DNA of 64,000 bases from Cephaloticoccus sp. (GCA_030833445.1 JAURHD010000010.1:51162-115161), one strand, 5' to 3'. Shown: positions 45,600 to 55,322, numbered from the stretch's first letter. Numbers and translations: made by a program. Notes: generated from the letters alone by a model not told the origin.

Positions 45600-47533
45600 G
45601 ATTCGCGAATCCACACCCGCATTTCACCTTCGCCCCGGTTGTTCCAGAGGCTGTAAGGGATGGCTTTGATCTTGGCGGGGATCACCCCGGGTTCATCCCG
45701 GGAATAAAGTTCGTCATTGGCGGGTTGCAGCCGTTCGGCCGGACCCTCGAGGATCACGGTGCCCCCGAGCAGGTCGGCAGCAAAACGAGGCTTGAGTTCC
45801 GCCGACTTGGGCAACCGCAGCAAACCGAGCTGATCGCCATTATCGACCTGCTCGACACAGAAAATCAGCGGACCGCGCTGCAAGGCAACGCACCCGATAT
45901 CGTGGATGACATGTGGATGAGCCCGGACCCGTTGCACTGGCATCGGTAAATCCATGGTGACCACATCTCCGGCCACCCACTCGCGTGTGAGCTGCAGGTA
46001 ACCATTTACATTGTTCGCGGCGATATCCACCGCGGTGGCATTGACCGATACGGTGGGTGCGGTGCACCAACCGGGGATGCGCAAACGCAGGCTAAAATTG
46101 GTCGCGGTCGCAGGATCAACGGTAATCGTCACCTTGCCGTCCCACGGATAATCCGTGCCCATGGCCAGCTTGAGTTTGGATCCGCCGATCGCAGTCTCGA
46201 GTGAACAGTCCGTATAAAGATGCACGGCCAATCCGTCGGGTTGGACGGAATGCGTATAATAGCCAAGCGATGCCAGGGTGCGCGCAATGTTGGGTGGACA
46301 ACAGGCGCAGCCGAACCATGGGACGCGCTGGGTCTTGACGTAGTGCTGATCGAAACGGCGTTTGGCCTCGGCCGGACGCACTTCGAGCGGATTCACGTAG
46401 AAGAACGTCTTCCCGTCGAGGGCCATGCCGGCGAGCACGTTGTTGAGCAAGGTGCGCTCCATCACGTCGCCGTATTCGCCCTTCAGTTCAAGATCGAGCA
46501 TCCGCCGCGCAAAGAACACCAGACCGATCCCGGCGCAGCTCTCTGCGTAGGCCCGGTCGTTAGGCAGATCGTAACGGCCGGAAAACTGCTCGCCGTTCCA
46601 CTCGGAGCCAATGGCACCCGTCACATAGTAATGATAGTCGCAGAGATTGCGCCAAACAGTCTTGCAGGCGCTGCGCAACGACTCGTCGCCCGTCTCTCGC
46701 ACCAGATCGGCCATCGCCGATAACTGATAAACCATGCGCACCGAGTGACCGATGGGATCGGCCTCGTCACGCACCGGCTTGCCCGCCTGCAGGTAACTCC
46801 AGCGATTATGATAAAAATAGACCGGCAGTTTCTCGCGGCCAAGCCGTTTGACCTCAGCCTCATAGTAACTGGGTTCAGCGCCGCGCTGATTGATGAAGTA
46901 AGCGGCCTGTTGGACGTAGCGATTTTCGCCGGTTACGCGGGCAAGCTTGATCAGGGCGAGTTCAATCTCCTGATGCCCGGGGTAGCCGTTGATCTGATCT
47001 TTCCCGAGTCCGAATACTCGGCAGATCATGTCGGCCAATTTGCAGATGACATCCAACAACGTGCGTTTACCGGTGGCCTCAAAATGCGCCACCCCGGCCT
47101 CGATGAAATGACCGGCAATGTAGAGTTCGTGCCACTCAAACAGATTGGTCCAGCGCTTGTCCGGGGCTGTCAGCTGCACGTAGGTGTCGAGATAGCCGTC
47201 GGGTTGTTGCGCCTTCGCAATCGTCGCAATGATGCCGTCAAGGTCGGCCTCCAACTTGGCGTCGGGATGCGTGGCGAGGGAGAACGAGGCCGCCTCGAGC
47301 CACTTGGCCAAATCCGAATCCTGAAACCACAACCCGTAGAACTCGCCGGGCTTTTCCCCGGCGGCGACCTGGAAGTTGTGCACGGTGCCACTGCGCTCGG
47401 CTCCGGAGACGCGATCGTTGAGCGCTTCCCACTGATAGGGAATGACCACGTCCCGAACGAGGCGCGCGCGGTCGGCGAGGAAACCGCGCTCGAAACTAAT
47501 TTTGGGCAGGGCGATACAGGTGGGTTTGCTCAT
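45596..47533 (-). CDS. Beta-L-arabinofuranosidase-like glycoside hydrolase, family 127
   Basis: A 645-residue protein of the DUF1680/GH127 type. These retaining enzymes use a zinc-bound cysteine nucleophile. The required residues are visible: Glu331 and Cys333 in AESCAGIG and Cys411-Cys412 in GCACCPPNIA, giving the Cys3-Glu zinc set. An (alpha/alpha) barrel is followed by beta-sandwich domains (VTITVDPATATNFSLRLRIPGW). No signal peptide. The ATG at 47533 begins eight bases after the preceding stop; an upstream in-frame codon at 47566 would overlap it. Part of the lower operon. Confidence 0.92.
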   Translation of the reverse strand: MSKPTCIALPKISFERGFLADRARLVRDVVIPYQWEALNDRVSGAERSGTVHNFQVAAGEKPGEFYGLWFQDSDLAKWLEAASFSLATHPDAKLEADLDGIIATIAKAQQPDGYLDTYVQLTAPDKRWTNLFEWHELYIAGHFIEAGVAHFEATGKRTLLDVICKLADMICRVFGLGKDQINGYPGHQEIELALIKLARVTGENRYVQQAAYFINQRGAEPSYYEAEVKRLGREKLPVYFYHNRWSYLQAGKPVRDEADPIGHSVRMVYQLSAMADLVRETGDESLRSACKTVWRNLCDYHYYVTGAIGSEWNGEQFSGRYDLPNDRAYAESCAGIGLVFFARRMLDLELKGEYGDVMERTLLNNVLAGMALDGKTFFYVNPLEVRPAEAKRRFDQHYVKTQRVPWFGCACCPPNIARTLASLGYYTHSVQPDGLAVHLYTDCSLETAIGGSKLKLAMGTDYPWDGKVTITVDPATATNFSLRLRIPGWCTAPTVSVNATAVDIAANNVNGYLQLTREWVAGDVVTMDLPMPVQRVRAHPHVIHDIGCVALQRGPLIFCVEQVDNGDQLGLLRLPKSAELKPRFAADLLGGTVILEGPAERLQPANDELYSRDEPGVIPAKIKAIPYSLWNNRGEGEMRVWIRES

Positions 47534-47540
47534 GAATCCA

Positions 47541-49457
47541 TCAAGGTTGGATAACGCTGTCGGCAATTGTCAGGGTGTTGAAATCCAAAATCCGCTGCAG
47601 ACTTCCGTGGGTGATCGTCAATTTGCGACCGCCGATCTCGGCGTTGAGGCGCGGACCTTCAAACAGTTTCCATTTCGAATAATCCACCGGTTCACCATTG
47701 ACCATCGGGGTCTGGCCGTAGGTGAAGCTCAACTTGTGACCGCGCAGCGTGGTCATTGTAACGGACGGTTCCGGAGCGAGTGAAAACTCCAGCGGCAGGG
47801 CAAGGATCGCTCCCTTGAATTCGTCGAATGACTTGAATTCCGAAACAGCCGCCACTTGGACAATCGTGCCGTTTTGGAGATGGGGACTGGTGAGTAGCTG
47901 TCCACCGAGGGGCAGTTTCTCTTTGGCCCAGCCGCCACTGTAATGCAGATAGGGAATCCAGTGATAACCGGCCAACGGACGATAGGCGATGTAGGCTTGT
48001 CCGCCTTGGGCGAAGATCCAACCGGACTTATCCTCAGTTAGATTAACCAGATCCTTGGAGAAAAATCCGTTAATGTGAGGAAAGCGGGTGCCCTCGGGAA
48101 TGTTGTATAGCGCAATGACCGTATCGAGATCCTGAAAGACCTGCTCGTAGGGCGAACTGCCCACGACCTTGTCCGGCGAATCATAGGAAGGTTTCCCTTC
48201 GAACGTGACCCCTTTGATCCACGGTTCCGGATAAGCGACGAAATACATCTGCATGGCCACGGACGACGAATGGGGATGCAGTGAAAACAGCGTGTTGTGT
48301 TGGCCGCGCGGATCGGCCTCGGCCCAAGTCACATCCCAAGCATGGGATTGGATCGGATCAATCCGGCCACCCTGAGTGGAGCCGACGGCATAATCGTGCC
48401 GCAGGTAATTGGTCTTGTAGACGGGAGGCGAGAGTTCGTCGCTGTAGCGCCAGCGGCGGCGGGTGCGGGCCCGATCTCGTTGCAGGTAATCCCCCTGCCG
48501 GTCGGTCGCGATCCGATAGATGACCTCGGGCACTTCGTAATTCTTCGCCACGGTGGCGAAATAAATGCCCCAGCCGCCATAGCCTTTCGTCGGAGGCGTG
48601 TTGCCGAAGAGTATCCAGCTGAAATAGGAGGCGAGCGCATTCCACCGCTCGATCACGGAACCTTCATCGGTGCGGGAGTTGGGTCCGCGCAACACACCAC
48701 TAAGGGTGTTGTTGGCGAGTTCGGCGAACAGCCAGTCGAGCATCATGTGACCGCGTTGTTGCATCTCAGGATCCTTGGACCAAGAGGCTAGAAACAGCAT
48801 CGGGATGGCATACTCACCAATGTAGTGCGTCGGATTGAATTCACCCTGCCCGACCGTCGTCGTGGTGTTCATCCAATCGAGTAGAAAGGCCCGGGATTCG
48901 GCGAGGTTCTCCGAAGAAGAACGGCCATTATACCACGTATCGGCGGCCTCATTCGGATACAGTTCCGAAATCAAATAGAGTGAAGCGTAATACATCACCC
49001 AGTGGTTCTCGGTATCACCGCGCAGTTGCCGGGTGGTGCGCCAAGTGTCCCTCATCGCTGCCTTGGCTTCAGCCGATAATAGATCCCGGCCGAGATAGGC
49101 GACGCAGACATTGGGAAACATCCAGAAAGGCCCGGTGCCCGGATCCTTCATGATTTCAATCACGCGGGCGGAGCATTGCTCCACATCCTGACCGAGGGCC
49201 AGTTTGGTCGCGATCGTTGCCATGTCCAAATTAGCCGGATCATCGGTGGCCACGCGACGGTCTCCCGCCTTCCATTCGAGGACTTCATTGACGCGCTGCA
49301 GATACGCCGCCCGCCGCAAACTTGCATCGGCCATCACCTCTCCTGACGGCGCCGGGGCATCAAACGCGGGTTGCGCCGAAACGGTTACTGCAGTCGTCAA
49401 CGTAGCCATGAGTAGGATAAGAGGAGTTCGCATTATTCGGATGGATCGCGATTTCAT
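47541..49457 (-). CDS. Exported toroid/beta-sandwich lyase-like protein (cassette copy C)
   Basis: A 638-residue secreted protein (signal peptide to about residue 29, SAQ) of a family with three members here. The N-terminal half is helical and carries the conserved block GDTENHW (Asn151, His152) and NGRSSSENLAESRAFLLDWM and GQGEFNPTHYIGEYAIPM, the look of an (alpha/alpha) toroid such as alginate- or heparinase-type lyases. The C-terminal half is beta-rich, with EDKSGWIFAQGGQAYIAYRP. The start overlaps the preceding propeller gene stop by four bases (ATGA). Lyase activity is inferred from fold resemblance and the Asn-His pair; a hydrolase is possible. Confidence 0.6.
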   Translation of the reverse strand: MKSRSIRIMRTPLILLMATLTTAVTVSAQPAFDAPAPSGEVMADASLRRAAYLQRVNEVLEWKAGDRRVATDDPANLDMATIATKLALGQDVEQCSARVIEIMKDPGTGPFWMFPNVCVAYLGRDLLSAEAKAAMRDTWRTTRQLRGDTENHWVMYYASLYLISELYPNEAADTWYNGRSSSENLAESRAFLLDWMNTTTTVGQGEFNPTHYIGEYAIPMLFLASWSKDPEMQQRGHMMLDWLFAELANNTLSGVLRGPNSRTDEGSVIERWNALASYFSWILFGNTPPTKGYGGWGIYFATVAKNYEVPEVIYRIATDRQGDYLQRDRARTRRRWRYSDELSPPVYKTNYLRHDYAVGSTQGGRIDPIQSHAWDVTWAEADPRGQHNTLFSLHPHSSSVAMQMYFVAYPEPWIKGVTFEGKPSYDSPDKVVGSSPYEQVFQDLDTVIALYNIPEGTRFPHINGFFSKDLVNLTEDKSGWIFAQGGQAYIAYRPLAGYHWIPYLHYSGGWAKEKLPLGGQLLTSPHLQNGTIVQVAAVSEFKSFDEFKGAILALPLEFSLAPEPSVTMTTLRGHKLSFTYGQTPMVNGEPVDYSKWKLFEGPRLNAEIGGRKLTITHGSLQRILDFNTLTIADSVIQP

Positions 49458-50467
49458 GGCGCATCCTTGGGTAACATGATGAAATAATTTACCAGCGAAC
49501 CAGCCAGCGCATCGGGCTGCCAAGTGCGGCCAAAGTCATCAGAATAGAACAGCGTTTCCTGAAAGATACTCGCATACAATCGGCCATTCGGATCCACCCC
49601 CACCCGCCACGCCCGATGTAACTCCGGCAGCCCGGCGTTGCGCTCGGTCCAGGTCCGTCCAGCGTCTTCTGTGGTCAATACCCCGAGGCCCCAGCTCGCG
49701 ATCGCGAATCGTGCGGGGTTCGTCACATCGAAAGTGATGTTATAGAGCGAATTCGTCGCCGGCACATTGGTGAACCGGGTCCAGGTAAGTCCATTGTCGT
49801 GCGAACTCCAAGCGCCGGCGCTTTGGGTTACCGCCAGCCATGAATTCGGGTCATACGGCGATTGTTGGATATCGTTGACCATTTCCTCGGTGGGCAAAAC
49901 CTGCCGCCAGTTTAGCGCGCCGTCCTCGGTCAGATAGATGCCTTTTTCGCAGGCGGCAAAAACCCGGCCAGCCTGGGTGCGATCGACCCGCAGCGCTTGG
50001 GTGTATTTGCCGCGGACGGGCAAACCATGTTCACGCCGGTGCAAGGTTTCACCGCGATCGGTGGAGACGGCCACGCCATCCGTTACGGCAAGATAAACGT
50101 GATCAGGTGCATTCGGATCAACCACCACGTCGCGGGCCTCCGTCATGTCCCAATCATTGCAGATGCGCCAATGCTGACCGCCGTCGAGCGTGCGCCAGAG
50201 ACCGTTATTGGCCGAGGTATACATCACGTTGCGATCACGCGGATCAAAGGCCACTGCTGTGATGCTGGTGTCGTTATAGCCCATGTGCTGCCACGTGCCA
50301 TCGTCGTTCCGCTGATAGACCCCGTTCACCGTCTCAATCTTGGAACCAATCACATAGTTCCGATTGATGTTCGCGCAGATATAAAAATCATACGCTGGAG
50401 CAGCGGGCATAACCACGGGGAGTGCGATCAGGGCAAGTAAACCGAGGGCGCGTTGGAGTGAAATCAT
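49454..50467 (-). CDS. Exported Asp-box beta-propeller protein (cassette copy C)
   Basis: A 337-residue protein with a signal peptide (MISLQRALGLLALIALPVVM) followed by about six Asp-box-type repeats (S/T-x-D-x-G-x-T-W), among them RTLDGGQHW, LTEDGALNW, SSHDNGLTW, TTEDAGRTW and YSDDFGRTW. This predicts a six- or seven-bladed beta-propeller as in VPS10, sialidase or GH74-like proteins. It shares ATGA overlaps with both neighbours, toroid copies B and C. Whether it is catalytic or binds glycan is unknown. Confidence 0.75.
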   Translation of the reverse strand: MISLQRALGLLALIALPVVMPAAPAYDFYICANINRNYVIGSKIETVNGVYQRNDDGTWQHMGYNDTSITAVAFDPRDRNVMYTSANNGLWRTLDGGQHWRICNDWDMTEARDVVVDPNAPDHVYLAVTDGVAVSTDRGETLHRREHGLPVRGKYTQALRVDRTQAGRVFAACEKGIYLTEDGALNWRQVLPTEEMVNDIQQSPYDPNSWLAVTQSAGAWSSHDNGLTWTRFTNVPATNSLYNITFDVTNPARFAIASWGLGVLTTEDAGRTWTERNAGLPELHRAWRVGVDPNGRLYASIFQETLFYSDDFGRTWQPDALAGSLVNYFIMLPKDAP

Positions 50468-52368
50468 TTTCCCGGGGTGACGGTATCCGCGATAGTGAGC
50501 GTGTTGAAATCCAGCACCCGTTGCAAACGACCATGCGTGATGGTGAGTTTGCGGCTGCCCAATTCGGCATTGAGGTGGGTGCCTTCAAAGAGCTTCCACT
50601 TCGAATAGTCGACCGCCACTCCGTCGACGACCGGAGCCTCGCCGTAGGTAAAGGTGATTTCCTTACCGCGCAATGTGGTCATGCTGACCGTGGGCAAGGG
50701 CTCCAGCTTGAACTTCAAGGGCAACGCCTTGATAGCGACTTGGAAAGCCGCGAAGTCGGCAAACTCATCCGCACTGGCGGCCTGCACAATGGTCCCATTC
50801 TTGAGTGAATTGCTCACCAGAATCTTGCTGCCGGTGTCATCACGTTCAAAGGCATAACCGGCATCGGAAGGAATCTGCCGATAATTCAAATGCGGTTCCC
50901 AATGATACGGGGTCAGCGACCGATACGCGAGATAGGCATTCCCGCCTTGGGCGAAAATCCAACCCGACTTGTCCTCGGTCACGTGCTTCAGATCCTTTGA
51001 GAAGAAGCCATTGACCTGTTCGAAACGCGTGCCGGCGGGAATATCGTAAAGGGCGACCACAGTGTCGTGATCCTGGAAAACTTTCTCATACGGCGATGTG
51101 CCGACGACCTTGTCGGGGGCGTCATAGGACGGTTTGCCTTCGCGATAGATCCCCTTCGGCATCGGCTCCGGATAAGTCGCAAAAAACATCTGCAAAGCCT
51201 TGCCCGAAGAGTAAGCGTGCACGGAAAACATCGTCGGGAATTTCCCGCGAGGATCATCTTCGCGCCAAGTTACATCCCAAACGTGTCCTTGGATGGGATC
51301 GCTGAGGCGACCTTGATGCGAACCCACCGCATAATCATGGCGCAGATACTGCGTCTTGTAGATCGGCGGCATGTGCTCGTCACTATAACGCCAGATGCGG
51401 CGCGTGCGGGCATGGTCATGCTGATAGATGTCTTGCTGGCGGTCGGTCGCGATGCGGTAGATCACTTCAGGCACCTGATAGTTGGGCGCCAGCACCGCGA
51501 AGTAGTTGCCCCAGCCACCATAGCCGGCGGTCGGCGGAGTGTTGCCAAACAGGATCCACGAGAAAAACGAAGCGAGGGAATTCCAGCGCTCGGTTACCGA
51601 GGTATCATCGGTGCGCGAATTGGGCCCGCGCAATACACCCTCAAGCGTCTGGTTGGCCAGTTCGGCAAAGATCCAGTCGAGCATTATGTGCCCGCGTTGC
51701 TTCATCTCGGGGTCTTTGGCCCAAGTCGCGAGCATGGCCATGGGGATGGCATACTCGCCGATGTAATGGGTCGGGTCGTATTCACCCTGCCCGATCGTGG
51801 TGGTCAGGTTCATCCAATCGATCAACCAACCGCGGGTCTCGGCCAAATTCTCCTCAGAGCTTTTGCCGTCGGACCATGTCACGGCCGGCTCATTGGGATA
51901 GAGCTCCGACATCAAATACATCGAAGTGTGATACATCACCCAATGGTTCTCCGTATCACCACGCAGTTGGCGCTCCGTGCGCCAAGCATTGCGGATTGAG
52001 GCCTGGGCTTCAGGGGAAAGTTTATCCCGGCCCGCGAAGGCCACGATTGTGCTGGGAAACATCCAGAACGGACCCGTGCCGGGTTCCTTCATCATCTCGA
52101 TAACTCGCTGATTGCAGAGCTCTATGTCTTGATTGCGCACGAGCAACATCGCGATGGTCGCCATATCCAAGGTCTCGGGTTTGGCTAGCCCGATGCGCCA
52201 GTCGAGCACCTCATTGATGCGGGCGGCATAGGCAGCATTACGCTGGTCCGCGCTTTGCAATACCTCGCGTGATGGTGGTGGGCCCTCAAAGGCCGGTTGG
52301 GCGTGCAACGACAGGGCCGAGCAAACCGCACTAATCAGAATTCCGATAAAAATTGTCTTTGGTTTCAT
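50464..52368 (-). CDS. Exported toroid/beta-sandwich lyase-like protein (cassette copy B)
   Basis: A 634-residue paralog of the 47541 gene, the closest of the three to it. Signal peptide to about residue 23 (LHAQ). The Asn141-His142 pair lies in RGDTENHWVMYH, with conserved SSEENLAETRGWLIDWM and GQGEYDPTHYIGEYAIPM, and the C-terminal beta part has EDKSGWIFAQGGNAYLAYRS. The ATG at 52368 begins the signal peptide. It follows propeller B by 16 bases and overlaps propeller C, so propeller and toroid genes alternate. Confidence 0.6.
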   Translation of the reverse strand: MKPKTIFIGILISAVCSALSLHAQPAFEGPPPSREVLQSADQRNAAYAARINEVLDWRIGLAKPETLDMATIAMLLVRNQDIELCNQRVIEMMKEPGTGPFWMFPSTIVAFAGRDKLSPEAQASIRNAWRTERQLRGDTENHWVMYHTSMYLMSELYPNEPAVTWSDGKSSEENLAETRGWLIDWMNLTTTIGQGEYDPTHYIGEYAIPMAMLATWAKDPEMKQRGHIMLDWIFAELANQTLEGVLRGPNSRTDDTSVTERWNSLASFFSWILFGNTPPTAGYGGWGNYFAVLAPNYQVPEVIYRIATDRQQDIYQHDHARTRRIWRYSDEHMPPIYKTQYLRHDYAVGSHQGRLSDPIQGHVWDVTWREDDPRGKFPTMFSVHAYSSGKALQMFFATYPEPMPKGIYREGKPSYDAPDKVVGTSPYEKVFQDHDTVVALYDIPAGTRFEQVNGFFSKDLKHVTEDKSGWIFAQGGNAYLAYRSLTPYHWEPHLNYRQIPSDAGYAFERDDTGSKILVSNSLKNGTIVQAASADEFADFAAFQVAIKALPLKFKLEPLPTVSMTTLRGKEITFTYGEAPVVDGVAVDYSKWKLFEGTHLNAELGSRKLTITHGRLQRVLDFNTLTIADTVTPGK

Positions 52369-52384
52369 GGTAATGGGAACCGGG

Positions 52385-53404
52385 TTAAGGATTGATCCGA
52401 GGGACGGAGACAAAGCGGTTGATCAGAGAGCCATCGGCCAAGGTATCCATCTGCCAAGTGCGGCCAAAATCATCTGAGTGATAAAGGGTCTCTTGAAACA
52501 CACTCGCGTAAAGGCGACCGGTGTTGGGATTGACGCCGACTCGCCAAGCCCGGGGATTTTCGGGAAGTCCTTCATTGCGCGTGGTCCACGTTTTGCCTCC
52601 ATCCTCGCTGGTTTGAACTCCGTAGGTCCAACTGCCGACCACGATGCGCTTCGCGTTGGTGGGATCAAAGGCGATGTTGTAGAGGGCGTGCTCGGAGGGA
52701 AGTCCGGTGACCTGCATCCACGTCAGCCCGCCGTCATGGGAAGCCCATGCGCCCTGCTCATCGGTCACCGCCATCCAGAAATCGGCATCGAGTGCCGATT
52801 GTTGAATATCATTTACCTGTGCTTCGGTGGGCAGAACCTGCCGCCAGTTCAAGCCGGCGTCATCCGTCAGGAAAACACCCTTTTCGCAGCCGACGAAAAC
52901 CCGGCCCGCTTTGGTGCGATCCACCTCGATGGTCTCGGCGAAACGGCCGCGCGCGGGCAAGCCATGATTGCGGTGCTCCAGCGTCAGTCCCTTGTCCGTG
53001 GAAACGGCGACACCCTCGGTATGCGCGAGATAAATGGTATCGGGCGCGTTGGGATCGAGCGCCACGTCGCGGCCTTCGGTCAGATCCCAACTGTTGGCCA
53101 TCCGACCGGTCGGACTGCCCTTGAGCGGAATCCACAGGCCGTTCAGCGCCGAGGTGTAGATTACCGAGGGATCACGTGGATCCACTGCGGCGCCGGTCAA
53201 CGTGGTGTCGTTGGCCCCGAAGTGCTTCCATTCACGGGTCTCAGTCAGGCGAAACAGTCCGTTGGTCGTGACGATCTTGGAACCGATCACGTAGCCTTTG
53301 TTAACGTTAGCACAGATGATCAGGTCATACTGGGGCGCCGCCAAGGCGGCAGTCACTCCAAGGAGCAAACCCAGCAAAAGATGAGTATATTTCAATTTAG
53401 ACAT
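52385..53404 (-). CDS. Exported Asp-box beta-propeller protein (cassette copy B)
   Basis: A 339-residue paralog of the 49454 gene (YDLIICANVNKGYVIGSKI against YDFYICANINRNYVIGSKI). Signal peptide at residues 1-24. About five recognisable Asp boxes, including LTDDAGLNW, ASHDGGLTW, TSEDGGKTW and HSDDFGRTW. The ATG at 53404 begins the signal sequence; longer in-frame text runs into the opposite-strand RidA gene. It heads the lower glycan operon, 59 bases from the divergent RidA-like gene. Confidence 0.75.
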   Translation of the reverse strand: MSKLKYTHLLLGLLLGVTAALAAPQYDLIICANVNKGYVIGSKIVTTNGLFRLTETREWKHFGANDTTLTGAAVDPRDPSVIYTSALNGLWIPLKGSPTGRMANSWDLTEGRDVALDPNAPDTIYLAHTEGVAVSTDKGLTLEHRNHGLPARGRFAETIEVDRTKAGRVFVGCEKGVFLTDDAGLNWRQVLPTEAQVNDIQQSALDADFWMAVTDEQGAWASHDGGLTWMQVTGLPSEHALYNIAFDPTNAKRIVVGSWTYGVQTSEDGGKTWTTRNEGLPENPRAWRVGVNPNTGRLYASVFQETLYHSDDFGRTWQMDTLADGSLINRFVSVPRINP

Positions 53405-53463
53405 AAAGATGATGTTGTTCTGGCATTGCGACGGGAGGGGCTTGTCGTCATGACCCAACCACG

Positions 53464-53994
53464 ATGAAAAAATTCCTGCTGATACTCTGCGGGGCATGCT
53501 GCCTCGGTTCCTCCGCCCTGATCGCCACGGAAGATACTCCGGCCGCACGTCTCGCCGCCGCGGGCATTACGTTGCCAGCCGTCCCGGCGGCCATCGCCAA
53601 CTACGTGTCGGCCGTGCGTTCGGGCAATTTGATTTTCCTCGCCGGGCAGATTGCCAAAAACGACGAAGGCAAATTCATCACGGGCAAGGTCGGAGTGGAT
53701 CTCACCTTGGAAGAAGCGGCGGCCGCGGCCCGCATCTGCGCGGTGCAGTTGATCGCGGTGTTGCAGGCCGAGATCGGTGACCTCGCCAAAGTGAAACGCA
53801 TCGTGCGCGTCGGTGGGTTCGTCAATTGCCCGGCGGACTACACCGCCCAAAGCAAGGTGATCAACGGCGCTTCGGATCTGTTGGTCGAAATTTTTGGCGA
53901 CGCCGGGCGACATGCCCGTGCCGCCGTCGGCGTTGCCTCGCTGCCCGCTGGAGCTCCGGTGGAGATCGAGATGATCGTCGAGATCACGGACTGA
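53464..53994 (+). CDS. Exported RidA-like (YjgF/Rid superfamily) protein
   Basis: A 176-residue protein with a signal peptide (MKKFLLILCGACCLGSSALIA) ahead of a Rid domain. Rid proteins hydrolyse reactive imines or enamines formed by PLP enzymes. The conserved arginine region HARAAVGVASLP and the glutamate in VEIEMIVEI are both present. RidA is normally cytoplasmic; an exported one beside an exported PLP enzyme is unusual. It lies on the plus strand between the two minus-strand operons, divergent from propeller B and convergent with the aminotransferase gene. Confidence 0.85.
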   Translation: MKKFLLILCGACCLGSSALIATEDTPAARLAAAGITLPAVPAAIANYVSAVRSGNLIFLAGQIAKNDEGKFITGKVGVDLTLEEAAAAARICAVQLIAVLQAEIGDLAKVKRIVRVGGFVNCPADYTAQSKVINGASDLLVEIFGDAGRHARAAVGVASLPAGAPVEIEMIVEITD

Positions 53995-54011
53995 GTAAGC
54001 GGACATGAGAA

Positions 54012-55322
54012 TCAGGCCTTGCGAACGGTATCGTTGATGGCCGCGAGCAGGAGTTCACATTCTTGAGCAGAATTGAACAGATGCGTGGAAACGCGCACCG
54101 AATCCAGCCCCTGCTCGCTCACGGGACGGAGACGAAAGCGATGCTCGCGCGCGAGCACTCCGAGTAAATCGTTGTAGTCTATTCGGGAGGTGCGGAAGCC
54201 CATGATCGAGGCACACATCTCCGGCGGTTCCGGCGTCAGCACTTCGATGGAAGGAATCTGCTGGAGGCCCTGGCGCAATTGCGTGGACAAGGCTCGCCCG
54301 TGGGCCGCGATCCGTTTGCGCCCCACTTTATCGTGAAACTTTATCGCCGCAGCCACTCCGAGAATACTCGCGGCATTGCGTGTGCCATATTCATGACGCG
54401 AGGCATTATTGGCATAAGCCATGGCGCCGTCCGCAACCAAACGGTTATCTTTATTCATCGGAATCCGACCGGTATAGGAACCGGCACTAATCGGAATAAC
54501 CTCATCGTTGCGATCCTTGCGGATGAAAAGAATGCCTGTTTCATGGGGTGCGCCCATCCACTTGTGGCCACTGGTGGCATAGGAATCGCAACCGATCTCC
54601 GCCATGGTGAATGGGAACATGCCGGCGCTCTGCGCCCCATCCACGTGGAACCAGATGCCGTGCGCATGCGCCAGCTTGGCGATTTCCGCCGCAGGCAGTA
54701 AAATGCCCGTCGGTGCTGTCACGTGACTGATTTGAATCACCTTGGTGCGTGGTGTAATCAACGCGCGGATATTCGCCAGATTGGCGGCCACGCTTTTCGA
54801 ATCGGGTTCAAACAACTTCACCACCACTCCGCGCCGATTGGCCTGATTATACCAAGGCCCGGAGCCTCCGGGATGCGCGTGACTTTCGAAAATGACTTCA
54901 TCGCCTTCCGCCAAGGTCAACCCACCCGCGATAATTGAATTTCCTTCCGTCGCATTTCGCGTGAAACAAATTTCAGAAGCCTCCGCGCCGAAAAAGCCCG
55001 CCGTGACCTCCCGGGCACCTTCAAAGGCATGATGGTCGTGTTCGGAAATCGTCTGGTTATGATGCACGGCATCCGCAAACACCTTGAGCACCGGCTTGGC
55101 CGCCGGCCCAAGCCCACCCGTGTTCATATAATGAAGGTCCGGTTCGAGAACATACTGCCCGCGCACCGCATTCCAAAATGCGGCGTCATTTGCCGCGCTG
55201 TAATCCGGCAAAGCTGCGTCGGCGGCATCGGCAGGCATCGTGGTCGCAGAGCCAACCCTGGAGCTGGCGAAGGCACCGAGGGTGCCCAGACCGATGCCGC
55301 GAATGAATGTCTTTCGGTTCAT
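54012..55322 (-). CDS. Class V aminotransferase-like PLP enzyme with Tat-type signal
   Basis: A 436-residue fold-type I PLP enzyme related to isopenicillin N epimerase and cysteine desulfurase-like proteins. The N-terminus (MNRKTFIRGIGLGTLGAFASSRVG) is a Tat-like leader with an Arg-Lys rather than twin Arg pair. The PLP-lysine is in SGHKWMGAPHETG, and the cofactor aspartate in WFHVDGAQS. The ATG at 55322 overlaps the PmoA-like gene stop (ATGA). It is the last gene of the upper glycan operon. The substrate is unknown; amino-sugar or amino-acid side groups are possible. Confidence 0.85.
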   Translation of the reverse strand: MNRKTFIRGIGLGTLGAFASSRVGSATTMPADAADAALPDYSAANDAAFWNAVRGQYVLEPDLHYMNTGGLGPAAKPVLKVFADAVHHNQTISEHDHHAFEGAREVTAGFFGAEASEICFTRNATEGNSIIAGGLTLAEGDEVIFESHAHPGGSGPWYNQANRRGVVVKLFEPDSKSVAANLANIRALITPRTKVIQISHVTAPTGILLPAAEIAKLAHAHGIWFHVDGAQSAGMFPFTMAEIGCDSYATSGHKWMGAPHETGILFIRKDRNDEVIPISAGSYTGRIPMNKDNRLVADGAMAYANNASRHEYGTRNAASILGVAAAIKFHDKVGRKRIAAHGRALSTQLRQGLQQIPSIEVLTPEPPEMCASIMGFRTSRIDYNDLLGVLAREHRFRLRPVSEQGLDSVRVSTHLFNSAQECELLLAAINDTVRKA

